28,480 nucleotides of DNA, taken from Prevotellaceae bacterium UBA6417. Its GTDB lineage: Bacteria > Bacteroidota > Bacteroidia > Bacteroidales > Bacteroidaceae. Under the pieces are notes generated by a model. That model was not told where the DNA came from. It searched no databases and saw only the letters and a list, made by a program, of their open reading frames with translations. The position numbers and the translations under genes are program-made. The stretch lies in the NCBI GenBank assembly GCA_002439755.1, contig DJPH01000046.1, positions 1 to 28,480 of the forward strand, written 5' to 3'. Positions 1 to 8,616 of the stretch are shown here, one piece after another; the stretch's first letter is position 1, and the number at the start of each line of letters is the position of its first letter.

Positions 1-28
1 GTCTGCTGCACGAAAACGCTCAGTTCTG

Positions 29-631
29 TTAAGACATAAACTGCTTGATATAACGGTCTAGCGTGTTTCTATCAACTTTACACAGCTTGGCAATTTTGCG
101 CTTAGAAACTTTTGCCTTGAGAAGTTCATGTACTAAAGTTGCTTTGCCATACAATTTATATTTCTCTGGAGCACTCTTCCGCCCTTTCGGTCTACCAAGT
201 ACGACTCCTTCAGCCTTTTTGCGAGCCAAAGCCTCTTTAGTTCGCTGACTGATGAGATTACGCTCTATCTCGGCCGACAATCCGAAAGCAAAGGCGAGTA
301 CCTTGCTTTGGATGTCATCGCCAAGACGATAGTTGTCTTTGATAGTCCAAACGCGGCACTCTTTGGTCATGCAAATATTCAGAATTTCCATAATCATAAA
401 CAAATTACGCCCAAGACGTGAGAGTTCCGCACATATGATAAAGTCATCTTTTTGCACTCGCTTCAATAGTTTTCCCAGCTCTCGCTTATTATACGCTTTT
501 GTACCACTGATGGTTTCCTCTATCCATCCATCAATCACGAGTTTGTTACGCTCACAGAATTTGTTAATCTCGAAACGCTGATTCTCTACTGTTTGTTTGT
601 CGCTACTGACCCTGATGTAACCGTAAATCAT
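29..631 (-). CDS. Serine site-specific recombinase, Mpi-like master DNA invertase
   Basis: A 200-residue small serine recombinase of the resolvase/invertase family. The N-terminus has the catalytic YxRVS motif with the nucleophilic serine at residue 9. It is followed by the conserved catalytic-core stretch with SRLGR near residue 73 and the LSAEIERNLISQRT segment of the long E helix around residues 118-132. Residues about 160-198 form a short DNA-binding domain with a helix-turn-helix (SKRKIAKLCKVDRNTLDRYI). Length and sequence style match the Bacteroides Mpi family, which inverts many promoters across the genome to switch surface polysaccharides on and off; that function is inferred from family resemblance. 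The start is the only good ATG, directly after an AT-rich leader. No invertible segment with flanking inverted repeats was recognised beside it. The gene sits at the window edge, so its downstream context is unknown. It could also be a resolvase of an integrated element. Confidence 0.88.
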   Translation of the reverse strand: MIYGYIRVSSDKQTVENQRFEINKFCERNKLVIDGWIEETISGTKAYNKRELGKLLKRVQKDDFIICAELSRLGRNLFMIMEILNICMTKECRVWTIKDNYRLGDDIQSKVLAFAFGLSAEIERNLISQRTKEALARKKAEGVVLGRPKGRKSAPEKYKLYGKATLVHELLKAKVSKRKIAKLCKVDRNTLDRYIKQFMS

Positions 632-663
632 AATAGTATTTTATTGTTTTCTTATTAGACATG

Positions 664-817
664 GGAGGTTGCCAGATTCTATATGAGAGCTTCTCACATT
701 CTATCTGGGAGGTCGTCACATAGAATATAGGAAGCTCCTGAATTCTATATTGGAGGTTACCGAATACAATAGGAGGATTTCAAAAATAGTATTCGCGAGC
801 TTTTCAGATGCGGAATT
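664..817. repeat. Array of about seven degenerate 22-bp direct repeats upstream of the recombinase
   Basis: Units begin at 664, 686, 708, 730, 752, 772/774 and 796. Plus-strand core consensus is about GGAGGTTnTCAnATTCTAT. The fifth unit is two bases short and the sixth two bases long, so the 22-bp phase is kept over the whole array. The units touch each other without spacers. No ORF covers the array, and 22 is not a multiple of three. A period of two helical turns is typical of repeated protein-binding sites; that reading is inference. A possible minus-strand -7 box (TATTTTTG, 788-781) lies inside the sixth unit, so part of the array may form the leader of the recombinase mRNA. Confidence 0.75.
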
Positions 818-870
818 AAATTAGACAAAAAGCTGTGTGATGTGATGTTTGCTTTGGTATAAACACAAAA

Positions 871-901
871 AAAGACGTACCGATTAGGTACGTCTTTTTT
901 T
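871..901. terminator. Bidirectional rho-independent terminator after the OmpA-like gene
   Basis: GACGTACC (874-881) pairs perfectly with GGTACGTC (887-894) around a five-base loop. The stem is flanked by an A run on the left and a T run on the right, so it can terminate in both directions. It lies just past the stop of the minus-strand OmpA-family gene. Confidence 0.9.
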
Positions 902-922
902 GCATTATATGTAAGATTGAAC

Positions 923-2080
923 TTATTTCAATTCTACTGTCACACGACGGTTGTAAGAAATCGGTGAAAGGTCGTTAACACCACCGGCTGCTTTGGTTTC
1001 GATGTTATCACGGCTTACGCCCATCTTAACCAATTCGTTGGCTACGGTGTCGGCACGACGCTGGCTCAGCTTCTGGTTGTAAGCTGCTTTACCTGTCTTG
1101 CTGTCAGCATAACCGGTTACCAAGATCTTTGTACCATTGGCTTTTGCGTATTCGGCAACTTCTTTGACGTTTACAAGATCCTTACGAGAAGCGATTCTTG
1201 ATGAGTTGATGTTGAAGAATACTGATTGTTTTGTTGTAGCCAATTCTTTCTTAACTACGGTCTGTGCAGGTGCATCTTTCTTCTGAGCCAAGAGAGCTTT
1301 GAGACGTGCATTCTCGTTTTGTGCATCACGCAAAGAAGCATTCAAAGCATCCATCTGCTCTTTGTTCATAGCCATCAAGGCATCAACATCCGGAGTCTTC
1401 TCCCATGTGGCCTTGCCAAGGTTGAACTTCAAACCGAGTTCGGCAGAAACTACTTTGTCCTGATTCTTCAAGAAGACATGATCCTGCGTGCCGATTGCGC
1501 CGTCCATCTTGCCTTCTGCACCCATCATTGAAAGGTCAAGGAAAAGGTCAACATGCTTGGCCAGACGCCAGGTATTCATGATACCGATGTTCAAATCCAT
1601 TGCATAAATGTTGGAAGTACAGTTGCGAACTACACCTGCACCAACATAAGGAATGAAGTTCCACACGCGACTTTCGTTGTAACCACAAAGCAGGTTGCTC
1701 AGATTGAACATTACTTGTTCGTTCAATGCCCAATAGTTTTCCATACCTTCTTTGTTAAGATGGCAGTCTTCAGACACAACGCTCTTGCCCCAAACTCCTT
1801 GGAACTTTGTGCGAAGACCGATGCCGGGAGTAAACCATTTGCCAAGGCCAATGCCGAATCCCCAATTGCGACGGAAATCTTTGAAGGGGCTCTTGGCAAA
1901 ACCTTCGCCTACTTCTTGATCCGAATAGAAAACATTGTAGCTACCGCCTGCTGTGATGAACCAATTGCTCCAAAAAGAATTGGTTGCCACGCTGTACTTT
2001 TTCTGCGGTACATCTGTAGTTTGCGCAATAGCATAAGAAGACATGCCTGCAAATGCTAATACAAGAAATAACTTTTTCAT
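923..2080 (-). CDS. OmpA family outer-membrane protein
   Basis: A 385-residue OmpA-type protein that should anchor the outer membrane to peptidoglycan. Residues 1-20 are a signal peptide ending in AIAQ. Residues about 40-225 are rich in alternating aromatic and polar stretches and fit an eight-stranded beta-barrel. Residues 232-266 are a predicted coiled-coil linker (MNKEQMDALNASL and onward). Residues about 285-385 are the OmpA C-terminal peptidoglycan-binding domain, with GYADSKTG (323-330) and LSQRRADTVANEL (338-350) holding the conserved Asp and Arg. It resembles the abundant OmpA-like porins of Bacteroides and Porphyromonas. An upstream TTG in frame would add three residues; the ATG at 2080 is preferred because MKKLFLV is a classic signal-peptide start. 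It has its own promoter and terminator and so is probably monocistronic and highly expressed. Confidence 0.93.
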   Translation of the reverse strand: MKKLFLVLAFAGMSSYAIAQTTDVPQKKYSVATNSFWSNWFITAGGSYNVFYSDQEVGEGFAKSPFKDFRRNWGFGIGLGKWFTPGIGLRTKFQGVWGKSVVSEDCHLNKEGMENYWALNEQVMFNLSNLLCGYNESRVWNFIPYVGAGVVRNCTSNIYAMDLNIGIMNTWRLAKHVDLFLDLSMMGAEGKMDGAIGTQDHVFLKNQDKVVSAELGLKFNLGKATWEKTPDVDALMAMNKEQMDALNASLRDAQNENARLKALLAQKKDAPAQTVVKKELATTKQSVFFNINSSRIASRKDLVNVKEVAEYAKANGTKILVTGYADSKTGKAAYNQKLSQRRADTVANELVKMGVSRDNIETKAAGGVNDLSPISYNRRVTVELK

Positions 2081-2156
2081 ACTTTCCAATTTTAACTGTT
2101 AGTTTATCTGTACGCTAATAATAATCTCTCTACGATTCTTTCTTTTTAAAGTCTTG

Positions 2157-2187
2157 CAAAAGTAAGGAAAATAATATACCTGACAAA
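2157..2187 (-). promoter_or_regulatory. Promoter of the OmpA-family gene
   Basis: On the minus strand, TTTG (2187-2184) is followed after 19 bases by TACTTTTG (2164-2157). This is a full match to the Bacteroidota sigma-ABfr consensus TTTG-N19-TAnnTTTG. The transcript would start near 2150, giving a leader of about 70 nt. Confidence 0.85.
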
Positions 2188-2245
2188 CTTTTGCCGTAAA
2201 AATGTAGGTATTTCAAGGGCTGAAACAAGACTTTTATGTTTTTTT

Positions 2246-4087
2246 TCAGCGCAACAAAGCCTCTATTCTATCATTTGAGACGATTGTCAAGATGGGTTTG
2301 CCATCGGGTGAATAGTTGGGAAGCTCACACGAGAACAAGTCGTCTACTAACTTTTTCATCTGTTCGGCCGATAGCACAAGTCTGGACGTTATGGCACTTT
2401 TACGGGCAAGGGCCAGTGCCAGCTCATGACAGATTTGTTCTTGAGGCAAACCATCCTTATTTAAAAAGATTTGGAAGATTTCATTGACAAGATTTGAAAT
2501 ATCCTGCTTTTCAACTCCGGCAGGAATTCCATTAACTGCATATTTACCGAATCCGAGGTTTGCGATTTCAAAACCCACTGATTCCATATCGTTTATATGC
2601 TCATTGAAAACCATTACTTGAGATGCCGGAATCTGTATCAATTCGGTAAAGAGCAGACCTTGCGATACAATGTTGCGCTCTTTCAAGCTATTCAACAACT
2701 TGTCATAAAGTATGCGCACATGGGCCCGATATTGGTCGATAATCATCAGACCCGATTTGACCGACGTAAAGATGTATTTGCCTTTATATTGGTAATATAC
2801 CGTATGCTCTTTGTTCCAGTCTTTTATTTCCTCTTCGCCTTGATGAGAATACAGTGAATTCTCTTCGATTTCTTCTTGCTTGGGAACAGCTGTTGTTACC
2901 GTTTTTTTCAAGGAAGCATAAAGATCTTCCCACTTGTCGGTGGTATAATTTCGCTTATAGTCTTCTGATGATGACTTTCGCGGAAACGGGCTATATTGGC
3001 TGTCTACATTGATTTGAGGGGAAACAGTCTGCAGCTTTGGATTAAAGGATGGTATTTCAGGGGTGGTCGCTTCACTGAAATCAATGGCCGGCATAGCATT
3101 GAAGCGTCCCAAGGACTCTTTGGTTGCTGCCAGTATGATTTTCCAAATGGCTTGATCGTCTTCGAACTTTATTTCCGTTTTAGTCGGATGAATGTTGACA
3201 TCTATTCTCGAAGGGTCTACCTCAAAACAATAAAAATAGGGTACTTGCTTGTCGGGCGGAATCAAACGCTCGAATGCCGTCATGATGGCCCTGTTAAAAT
3301 AGGTATGACGCATATAGCGACTGTTGATAAAGAAGAATTGGCGCATGCCTTTGCTCCGGGCACTTTCGGGCGTACCTACAAACCCGTCGATTTTTACCAA
3401 CGATGTTTCAACTTGTACGGGCAGCAGTTGCTTGTCCAAATTCGTACCAAAGAGACTTGTGATTCTTTTACGGAATGATGAAGGACGCAAGTCGAGTACA
3501 AGAGAGTTGTCACGGTGAAAAGTAAAACTGATTTCAGGATGGATCAGTGCTACCCGTTCAAATTCTGACATGATGTTGTTCAGCTCCGTTGCATTGGATT
3601 TAAGGAAACGACGACGCGCTGGAACATTGTAGAACAGATTACGAATGGAAAAATTAGCTCCCACATTGCATGCAACAGGATTCTGCCCGACAATCTTGGA
3701 ACCTTCCACCAATAGAGAAACACCGATCTCGTCTTCCGCTGTCCGCGTTTTCAGTTCTACCTGCGCTACAGCGGCAATAGAGGCCAGAGCTTCACCGCGA
3801 AAGCCCATGGTGCGGAGCTGAAACAGGTCTGAAGCATTTTGGATTTTAGATGTTGCATGGCGTTCAAAGGAAAGACGGGCATCGGTTTCTGACATGCCTT
3901 TTCCATTGTCGATTACCTGAATGCAAGTTTTACCGGCATCTGTTACCCAAACATCGATTGATGTGGCGCCGGCATCGACCGCATTTTCCATCAATTCCTT
4001 TATCACCGAAGAGGGACGTTGGATCACCTCGCCTGCAGCAATCTGGTTGGCTACGGAATCGGGCAACAAGTGTATGATATCAGCCAT
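2246..4087 (-). CDS. mutL: DNA mismatch repair protein MutL
   Basis: A 613-residue MutL, the ATP-driven mediator between MutS mismatch recognition and downstream nicking and excision. The N-terminal GHKL ATPase is complete: ELMENAVDAG (31-40, catalytic Glu34), IDNGKGM (59-65), GFRGEAL (95-101), and the NIHPTKTEIKF motif (298-308). Residues about 340-425 form a polar linker. The C-terminal dimerisation domain spans about 430-613. Its endonuclease motifs are altered: the usual DQHAxxE position reads DQYRAHVRI (451-459), the ACxxA motif reads ARKSA (561-565), and CPHGRP reads SPDGKP (593-598). Nicking activity is therefore doubtful. The start codon lies two bases after the ostA-like stop, so it is the last gene of the guaB-mutL run. 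Confidence 0.96.
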   Translation of the reverse strand: MADIIHLLPDSVANQIAAGEVIQRPSSVIKELMENAVDAGATSIDVWVTDAGKTCIQVIDNGKGMSETDARLSFERHATSKIQNASDLFQLRTMGFRGEALASIAAVAQVELKTRTAEDEIGVSLLVEGSKIVGQNPVACNVGANFSIRNLFYNVPARRRFLKSNATELNNIMSEFERVALIHPEISFTFHRDNSLVLDLRPSSFRKRITSLFGTNLDKQLLPVQVETSLVKIDGFVGTPESARSKGMRQFFFINSRYMRHTYFNRAIMTAFERLIPPDKQVPYFYCFEVDPSRIDVNIHPTKTEIKFEDDQAIWKIILAATKESLGRFNAMPAIDFSEATTPEIPSFNPKLQTVSPQINVDSQYSPFPRKSSSEDYKRNYTTDKWEDLYASLKKTVTTAVPKQEEIEENSLYSHQGEEEIKDWNKEHTVYYQYKGKYIFTSVKSGLMIIDQYRAHVRILYDKLLNSLKERNIVSQGLLFTELIQIPASQVMVFNEHINDMESVGFEIANLGFGKYAVNGIPAGVEKQDISNLVNEIFQIFLNKDGLPQEQICHELALALARKSAITSRLVLSAEQMKKLVDDLFSCELPNYSPDGKPILTIVSNDRIEALLR

Positions 4088-4089
4088 GA

Positions 4090-5754
4090 TTACTTTGACT
4101 TTTTCAGCTGTTCCAAATATTGCAGAGGCACTTCACGACGCACACTCTTCTTCAGCTCCAAGCCTGAAGTCTTGGCACGCCATTGGAATATGTCGTTTTT
4201 GTCGCGTGGACGTATATAGTCAAACCAGGCAAAATTCTTGAGAAACGACTTTTCACGCGATACAAACGCAAGGGGATAAAACGTTCCTGTCGCTTCGCGT
4301 GTCCATATCTTTGAAGCCTGCTTGTTTTCCATATACATCTTGGCCAAGCTGGTTTCCATGTAGTTCATCCCAATCATAATACTGTCTTCATCGAAAGCAT
4401 AATATACTACCTGAACGTTGCCCATCACATGGTTTTCTTTTAATTTCCCATTGTCAAAGAAAAAGCGCATTTCCTTTCCTGTAATTTGATTATAATGAAG
4501 CGAATCCAATTCTTCGACCATCAGAGCCTGGTTGATTACACGAATGCTGTCTAATGTCGAGTCGTTCATGAAAGCATGTATCTCTTCACCTAATATCTGT
4601 CGTTTATCATTCCAAACGATTGGATTTCCATAAAGCGAAAGTATGGACGAGGCTGTACTATACGACAATGAATCCGCCACGCTCTGTATGTCGCTCTTAA
4701 ACGAACGCGCATGATAGTAACCTTGAAGCACACGATATACAGAATCCGTCTTTTGGTTGTAAGTATAAATCTTAAATGTATCGGCGTGAAGGTATAGGGT
4801 GTCCTGCTGAGAATAATCGCGAACGACAGCACTATCGTATGCGATGGTATAACCTGTGCTATCGTTATGGTAGCAATAGTTGGCGGTCAAAATATTCTTG
4901 TTCGACTTGTCATTGTATACAATATTGCGATAAGCATGAGCAATGCCTGCCGCTTGGTCATAGACAAGAGAATCGGCAACCATCTGCTGATCTTGATTAA
5001 CAACGACGGAACGATTGAGCAAGGTTACGTTCTTAGACATTGTGTTATAATAGGCATCTTCGGTGTATATGCGGCTATTGCCACTCACTACATTCGAAGG
5101 GCCGAGCAGATGTGTCACCTTTGTCTGAGTATCATAATACATTGTATCTGATGTGAGCGTCATGTCTTTTCGCACCAACTGCACATGATAGTTAAACAAC
5201 GCTTCTTTGGTGGAAGTATCATACTGCCCCCAATCTGAAGTCAGCGTGTTGCCTTCATCTATCAGCTTTCCTCCTTCAAAGAAATATCCCACATGATACA
5301 CGCGATCATAATTCAAACTATCTGTATAAAGCACTGACTTCCGGTGTTTCAGCACCACCTTGTGACGGGCTTGTGCTATTTGTGAATTTCCATCATACAA
5401 AAGATACTCACTGTTCAATGACAATGTATCTCCCTGCAACATCCTTACATGTCCGAAGGCCTGAAACGAATTAGTCGTTTGAAAAAAGTTTGCACTGTCG
5501 CAAAACAACTCCAGCCCATTGTGATAGAAGGAAACATTACCTGTAAAAATCTGCATGTCGGGATTCTTGTACTGGTTATACTCGACTTTGTCGGCATAAC
5601 GCAGCTCTATCTTTCCGGCATCAGGGCGTTTGTCGGCCTTGGCATATGAGGTACAAACTGCGGATATCAGAAAGAAAAAGAGCAACAGGCAACAGCCCAT
5701 AACTCCTTTCCTTTTATAATCGGTGTCTTGCAAATCAACTTTCATTTTATCCAT
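4090..5754 (-). CDS. OstA/LptA-like outer-membrane biogenesis protein
   Basis: A 554-residue exported protein whose N-terminal part resembles the OstA/LptA fold, which carries lipopolysaccharide across the periplasm. Residues about 18-38 form a hydrophobic signal segment. From about 48 onward come repeated short beta-strand units such as FTGNVSFYHNGLELFCDSA and FQAFGHVRMLQGDTLSLNS, typical of the beta-jellyroll stack. It is much longer than LptA (about 185 residues), so the jellyroll may be extended or fused to a C-terminal part of unknown role. The first ATG (5754) overlaps the previous gene by 13 bases. A second in-frame ATG at 5745 would give an ATGA stop-start overlap, a common coupling arrangement, and may be the real start. 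The neighbouring periplasmic isomerases fit a role in outer-membrane assembly. The lipid-transport role is inferred. Confidence 0.82.
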   Translation of the reverse strand: MDKMKVDLQDTDYKRKGVMGCCLLLFFFLISAVCTSYAKADKRPDAGKIELRYADKVEYNQYKNPDMQIFTGNVSFYHNGLELFCDSANFFQTTNSFQAFGHVRMLQGDTLSLNSEYLLYDGNSQIAQARHKVVLKHRKSVLYTDSLNYDRVYHVGYFFEGGKLIDEGNTLTSDWGQYDTSTKEALFNYHVQLVRKDMTLTSDTMYYDTQTKVTHLLGPSNVVSGNSRIYTEDAYYNTMSKNVTLLNRSVVVNQDQQMVADSLVYDQAAGIAHAYRNIVYNDKSNKNILTANYCYHNDSTGYTIAYDSAVVRDYSQQDTLYLHADTFKIYTYNQKTDSVYRVLQGYYHARSFKSDIQSVADSLSYSTASSILSLYGNPIVWNDKRQILGEEIHAFMNDSTLDSIRVINQALMVEELDSLHYNQITGKEMRFFFDNGKLKENHVMGNVQVVYYAFDEDSIMIGMNYMETSLAKMYMENKQASKIWTREATGTFYPLAFVSREKSFLKNFAWFDYIRPRDKNDIFQWRAKTSGLELKKSVRREVPLQYLEQLKKSK

Positions 5755-7127
5755 CCTGGATACTTAAAATCCTTCCGCTTCCAAGCGTCCTTTATACTGA
5801 TATAAGTTGTTTTCTGTTTTTCCTTGATCCACTGCTCCAACTTTTCTTCGTTCTTCTTCTGTGACACGATATCAGTCAAAGCCTGAAAATCCTCTGTAAT
5901 ATCCGCTTTATGCCCTTCGATACGATTCTTGAGCAATACTATGGCACACACTTCCTTTCCGTTTTTGTTCATCATCGTAAATGCATCGGAGATTTCTCCC
6001 ACGTGCATCTTATCGACGACTTTTGCCACCTCTTGCGGCAAATCTTTCATTTCAAAACGAGATGTCTGTGTCAACGTTTCTGTCTGGCTATTTACCATCA
6101 ATCCGTTGTTGTTCTTCGTATCTTTATCATCCGACAAAGCATACACCGCACGATCAAAAGTAAACTTGTTCTTCCTAATGTCATCAGCAATGGAATCCAA
6201 ACGGTTGATACATGCTTTTATGGCCTTTGACGTAACAGTTGGTCGAAGTAAGATATGCCTTACGTTAACTTTGTCCCCTTTGCGCCCGATCAGTTGCATT
6301 ATATGGAAACCATATTCTGTTTGCACGATTTTAGAAACTGTCTTTGGATCGGTCAAAGAAAAAGCAACATTCGAAAATTCGGGGACCAATTCGGCTCTAC
6401 CATGATAGCCCAATTCACCGCCTTGTCGAGCCGACTGCTCATCTTGAGAATATAATCTGGCCAAAGCCGCAAAACTGGTTTCGCCATCATTAACACGCTT
6501 GGCATAATCCAACAATTCCTTTTTTATTCGCTCTATCTCAGAAGCCTCCACAACCGGTGATTGCGTCAAAATCTGCACTTCAACCTGCGGTTGAATATAA
6601 GGAAGACTGTCTTTCGGCATATTCTTAAAATAACGTCGCACCTCTGCAGGCGATATTTTCTTGTTTCCTATTATTTTCTCACGTTCTTGCTCCACTTTGG
6701 CAGACTCGATAAAAGCTTTAATCAGCTCCTGTCTGATCTGCTTTATAGGAAGACCGCGATATTCTTCTAACTTCTCTTGTGAACCGGCATACTCAATCAT
6801 ATAATTCAAGCGAGAATTGACCTGCGGCATAACATCGGCTTCCGTAACCTTGATACTGTCTATTGACGCTTGATGCAAGAATAGTTTTTGAATAGCCAAT
6901 TGTTCAGGTATCACAGTATAAGGATCACCCTCTATCTTTTGTCCTGAAAGTTCGGCATTGATTCGCTGCAATTCTACTTCTGACTTTAATATGGGTTCAT
7001 CGCCCACCACCCATATCACTTCGTCTATCACATTGTTAGGCTTATCGGGCGTTTGAGCCAAAACCTGACCTGTTCCTAACAGCAGCAACGCGTTTAGACA
7101 AAAGCTTTTACAAATATATCTCTTCAT
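5742..7127 (-). CDS. SurA-like periplasmic peptidyl-prolyl isomerase with two PpiC domains
   Basis: A 461-residue protein organised like SurA, the periplasmic chaperone for outer-membrane beta-barrels. It has a signal peptide (residues 1-25, ending VLAQ). Residues about 31-175 form a SurA-type N-terminal chaperone region with the characteristic IDEVIWVVGDEPILKSEVE start. A first parvulin domain spans about 180-285 (GGELGYHGRAELVPEF, then YGFHIMQL) and a second about 286-410, beginning VNVRHILLRP. The second domain is more divergent and may be inactive. It begins 13 bases after the upstream isomerase gene and overlaps the ostA-like gene, consistent with translational coupling. Substrates cannot be deduced from the sequence. 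Confidence 0.9.
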   Translation of the reverse strand: MKRYICKSFCLNALLLLGTGQVLAQTPDKPNNVIDEVIWVVGDEPILKSEVELQRINAELSGQKIEGDPYTVIPEQLAIQKLFLHQASIDSIKVTEADVMPQVNSRLNYMIEYAGSQEKLEEYRGLPIKQIRQELIKAFIESAKVEQEREKIIGNKKISPAEVRRYFKNMPKDSLPYIQPQVEVQILTQSPVVEASEIERIKKELLDYAKRVNDGETSFAALARLYSQDEQSARQGGELGYHGRAELVPEFSNVAFSLTDPKTVSKIVQTEYGFHIMQLIGRKGDKVNVRHILLRPTVTSKAIKACINRLDSIADDIRKNKFTFDRAVYALSDDKDTKNNNGLMVNSQTETLTQTSRFEMKDLPQEVAKVVDKMHVGEISDAFTMMNKNGKEVCAIVLLKNRIEGHKADITEDFQALTDIVSQKKNEEKLEQWIKEKQKTTYISIKDAWKRKDFKYPGWIK

Positions 7128-7140
7128 TCAATTTGCGATA

Positions 7141-8568
7141 TTAATGCTTATTTACTGTAGACAAAACATCCTTATTGACTTTAAAAGAGTACTTTTTGCG
7201 AAGCTCTTCCAGCCACTCTTTCTCTTTCAAATCTTGGAAATCAGATACAACTTGTGCCTTTACATCTGTGTATGTCTTTGGTTTCCTTAGTTTCGCACCC
7301 ACACAGGCCGAGTATGGATAAAGCTTATTTTGTTTGGAAACCGGTTTATCAAAAATATGGCTGTCGACAACTGCATCGTCGCCTACCTTGAATATACCAT
7401 AACGCACACGCACTTTCTTCAACGAATCCTTTGGAACAGCTTTGTTCCACGCTTCAATTCCCGATTCATCTTTTTGTTTCTTCAGGAATTTCTCTGCTTC
7501 ATCCAGCAATGTTTCCGATTTTGACAATATCACAAAACCTTTAAAACGCTCGCTATCCCATTGGTACTTTGACTTGTTTTTCTTGAAATACTTTTCCAAT
7601 CCTGACTTATCTTCTGCCGCACGTTGCCATACCAAACGGTTGCTCACCTCATATAGCAAAAGTCCATCATGATACTCTTCTATCAGATATTTCAAATTCG
7701 GGTCTTTCTTGCAAGCTTCAGCTTGTACTTGCGATAAAATCTCCTCGCGTGTCTTTTGTCCGTGCGATGCTTCTATCATGCGTTTGATTTTATGCTCTGC
7801 TGCCATTTCTTTCAAACCGCGAGATTTCAGAAGCTGCATTATTTCCTCTTTTTTTTCTTCAAAAGGCTCCAGCTTCTTGCGTTCAATCATATATACAATA
7901 TGATATCCGACAGGCGTCAAAAAAGGTTTGGAATACTCTCCCGGTTTCAATGCATAAGCTTCCTTTTCAAATTCAGGTAAAGTTTGTTTGGGTGCAATCC
8001 AAGGCAAGTCTCCTCCTTTTGAAGCTGTAGTGTAGTCTTCCGAGCATTTTTTTGCCAGTTCGCCAAAGTCAGCACCGTCCTTCAATGCTGCATAAACCGA
8101 ATCAATTCGGGCTTTTTTCTGCAATCTAACCGATTCTGTTGCTTTCTGCGGAAGCAACATCATTATGTGAGCCACATGAATCATGTCAGCATCTCCGACC
8201 TGCTGCTTCATAACATTATAGACTGACAATGCTAGCGAATCTTCAAATTCGGGGTCTTTCAAATAATCTCTCAGCTGTATATCACGATAATTGGCAAATT
8301 CCTTTTTAAAAGATGCCAATGTATCCAAATGAGCATCTTGGGCAGCCAGCACCTTTAGCTTGTAATTGATGAACAAATCTGCATAGTTCTCTACAGCCTT
8401 GGCCGCATTGCCATCTTTTGAATCATTGTTCTTATTGAAGAAGTATTCAAATTCGGAACGGGGCACATCCTTTCCACCGATTGTCATTACGACCGGATCG
8501 GCTTCTTGTGCCATTGCGTTGCCGAATGACATGCATGCTAATAAAAGGACAAAAACGTTCTTCTTCAT
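7141..8568 (-). CDS. Periplasmic peptidyl-prolyl isomerase with one PpiC domain
   Basis: A 475-residue exported parvulin-type isomerase. Residues 1-21 are a signal peptide (ending AMAQ). Residues about 22-125 form a helical SurA-like N-terminal region. Residues about 130-232 are one PpiC domain, with VAHIMMLLP at the start, GGDLPW in the middle and VGYHIVYMIE at the end. The long C-terminal half (about 235-475) is lysine-rich and helical, with no recognised domain. It is a paralogue of the next gene but has only one clear rotamase domain. The 48-base gap from guaB holds no recognisable promoter, so co-transcription is likely. A role in folding outer-membrane proteins is inferred from family and context. 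Confidence 0.88.
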   Translation of the reverse strand: MKKNVFVLLLACMSFGNAMAQEADPVVMTIGGKDVPRSEFEYFFNKNNDSKDGNAAKAVENYADLFINYKLKVLAAQDAHLDTLASFKKEFANYRDIQLRDYLKDPEFEDSLALSVYNVMKQQVGDADMIHVAHIMMLLPQKATESVRLQKKARIDSVYAALKDGADFGELAKKCSEDYTTASKGGDLPWIAPKQTLPEFEKEAYALKPGEYSKPFLTPVGYHIVYMIERKKLEPFEEKKEEIMQLLKSRGLKEMAAEHKIKRMIEASHGQKTREEILSQVQAEACKKDPNLKYLIEEYHDGLLLYEVSNRLVWQRAAEDKSGLEKYFKKNKSKYQWDSERFKGFVILSKSETLLDEAEKFLKKQKDESGIEAWNKAVPKDSLKKVRVRYGIFKVGDDAVVDSHIFDKPVSKQNKLYPYSACVGAKLRKPKTYTDVKAQVVSDFQDLKEKEWLEELRKKYSFKVNKDVLSTVNKH

Positions 8569-8616
8569 TCTTCGGTTCTAATCATTATTCATTCTTACAA
8601 GAAAACCGATGGTGTT

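Noticed and set aside
664..817. 22-bp repeats considered as a CRISPR array
   Set aside because: The units touch each other with no unique spacers, they are degenerate, and no cas gene is nearby.
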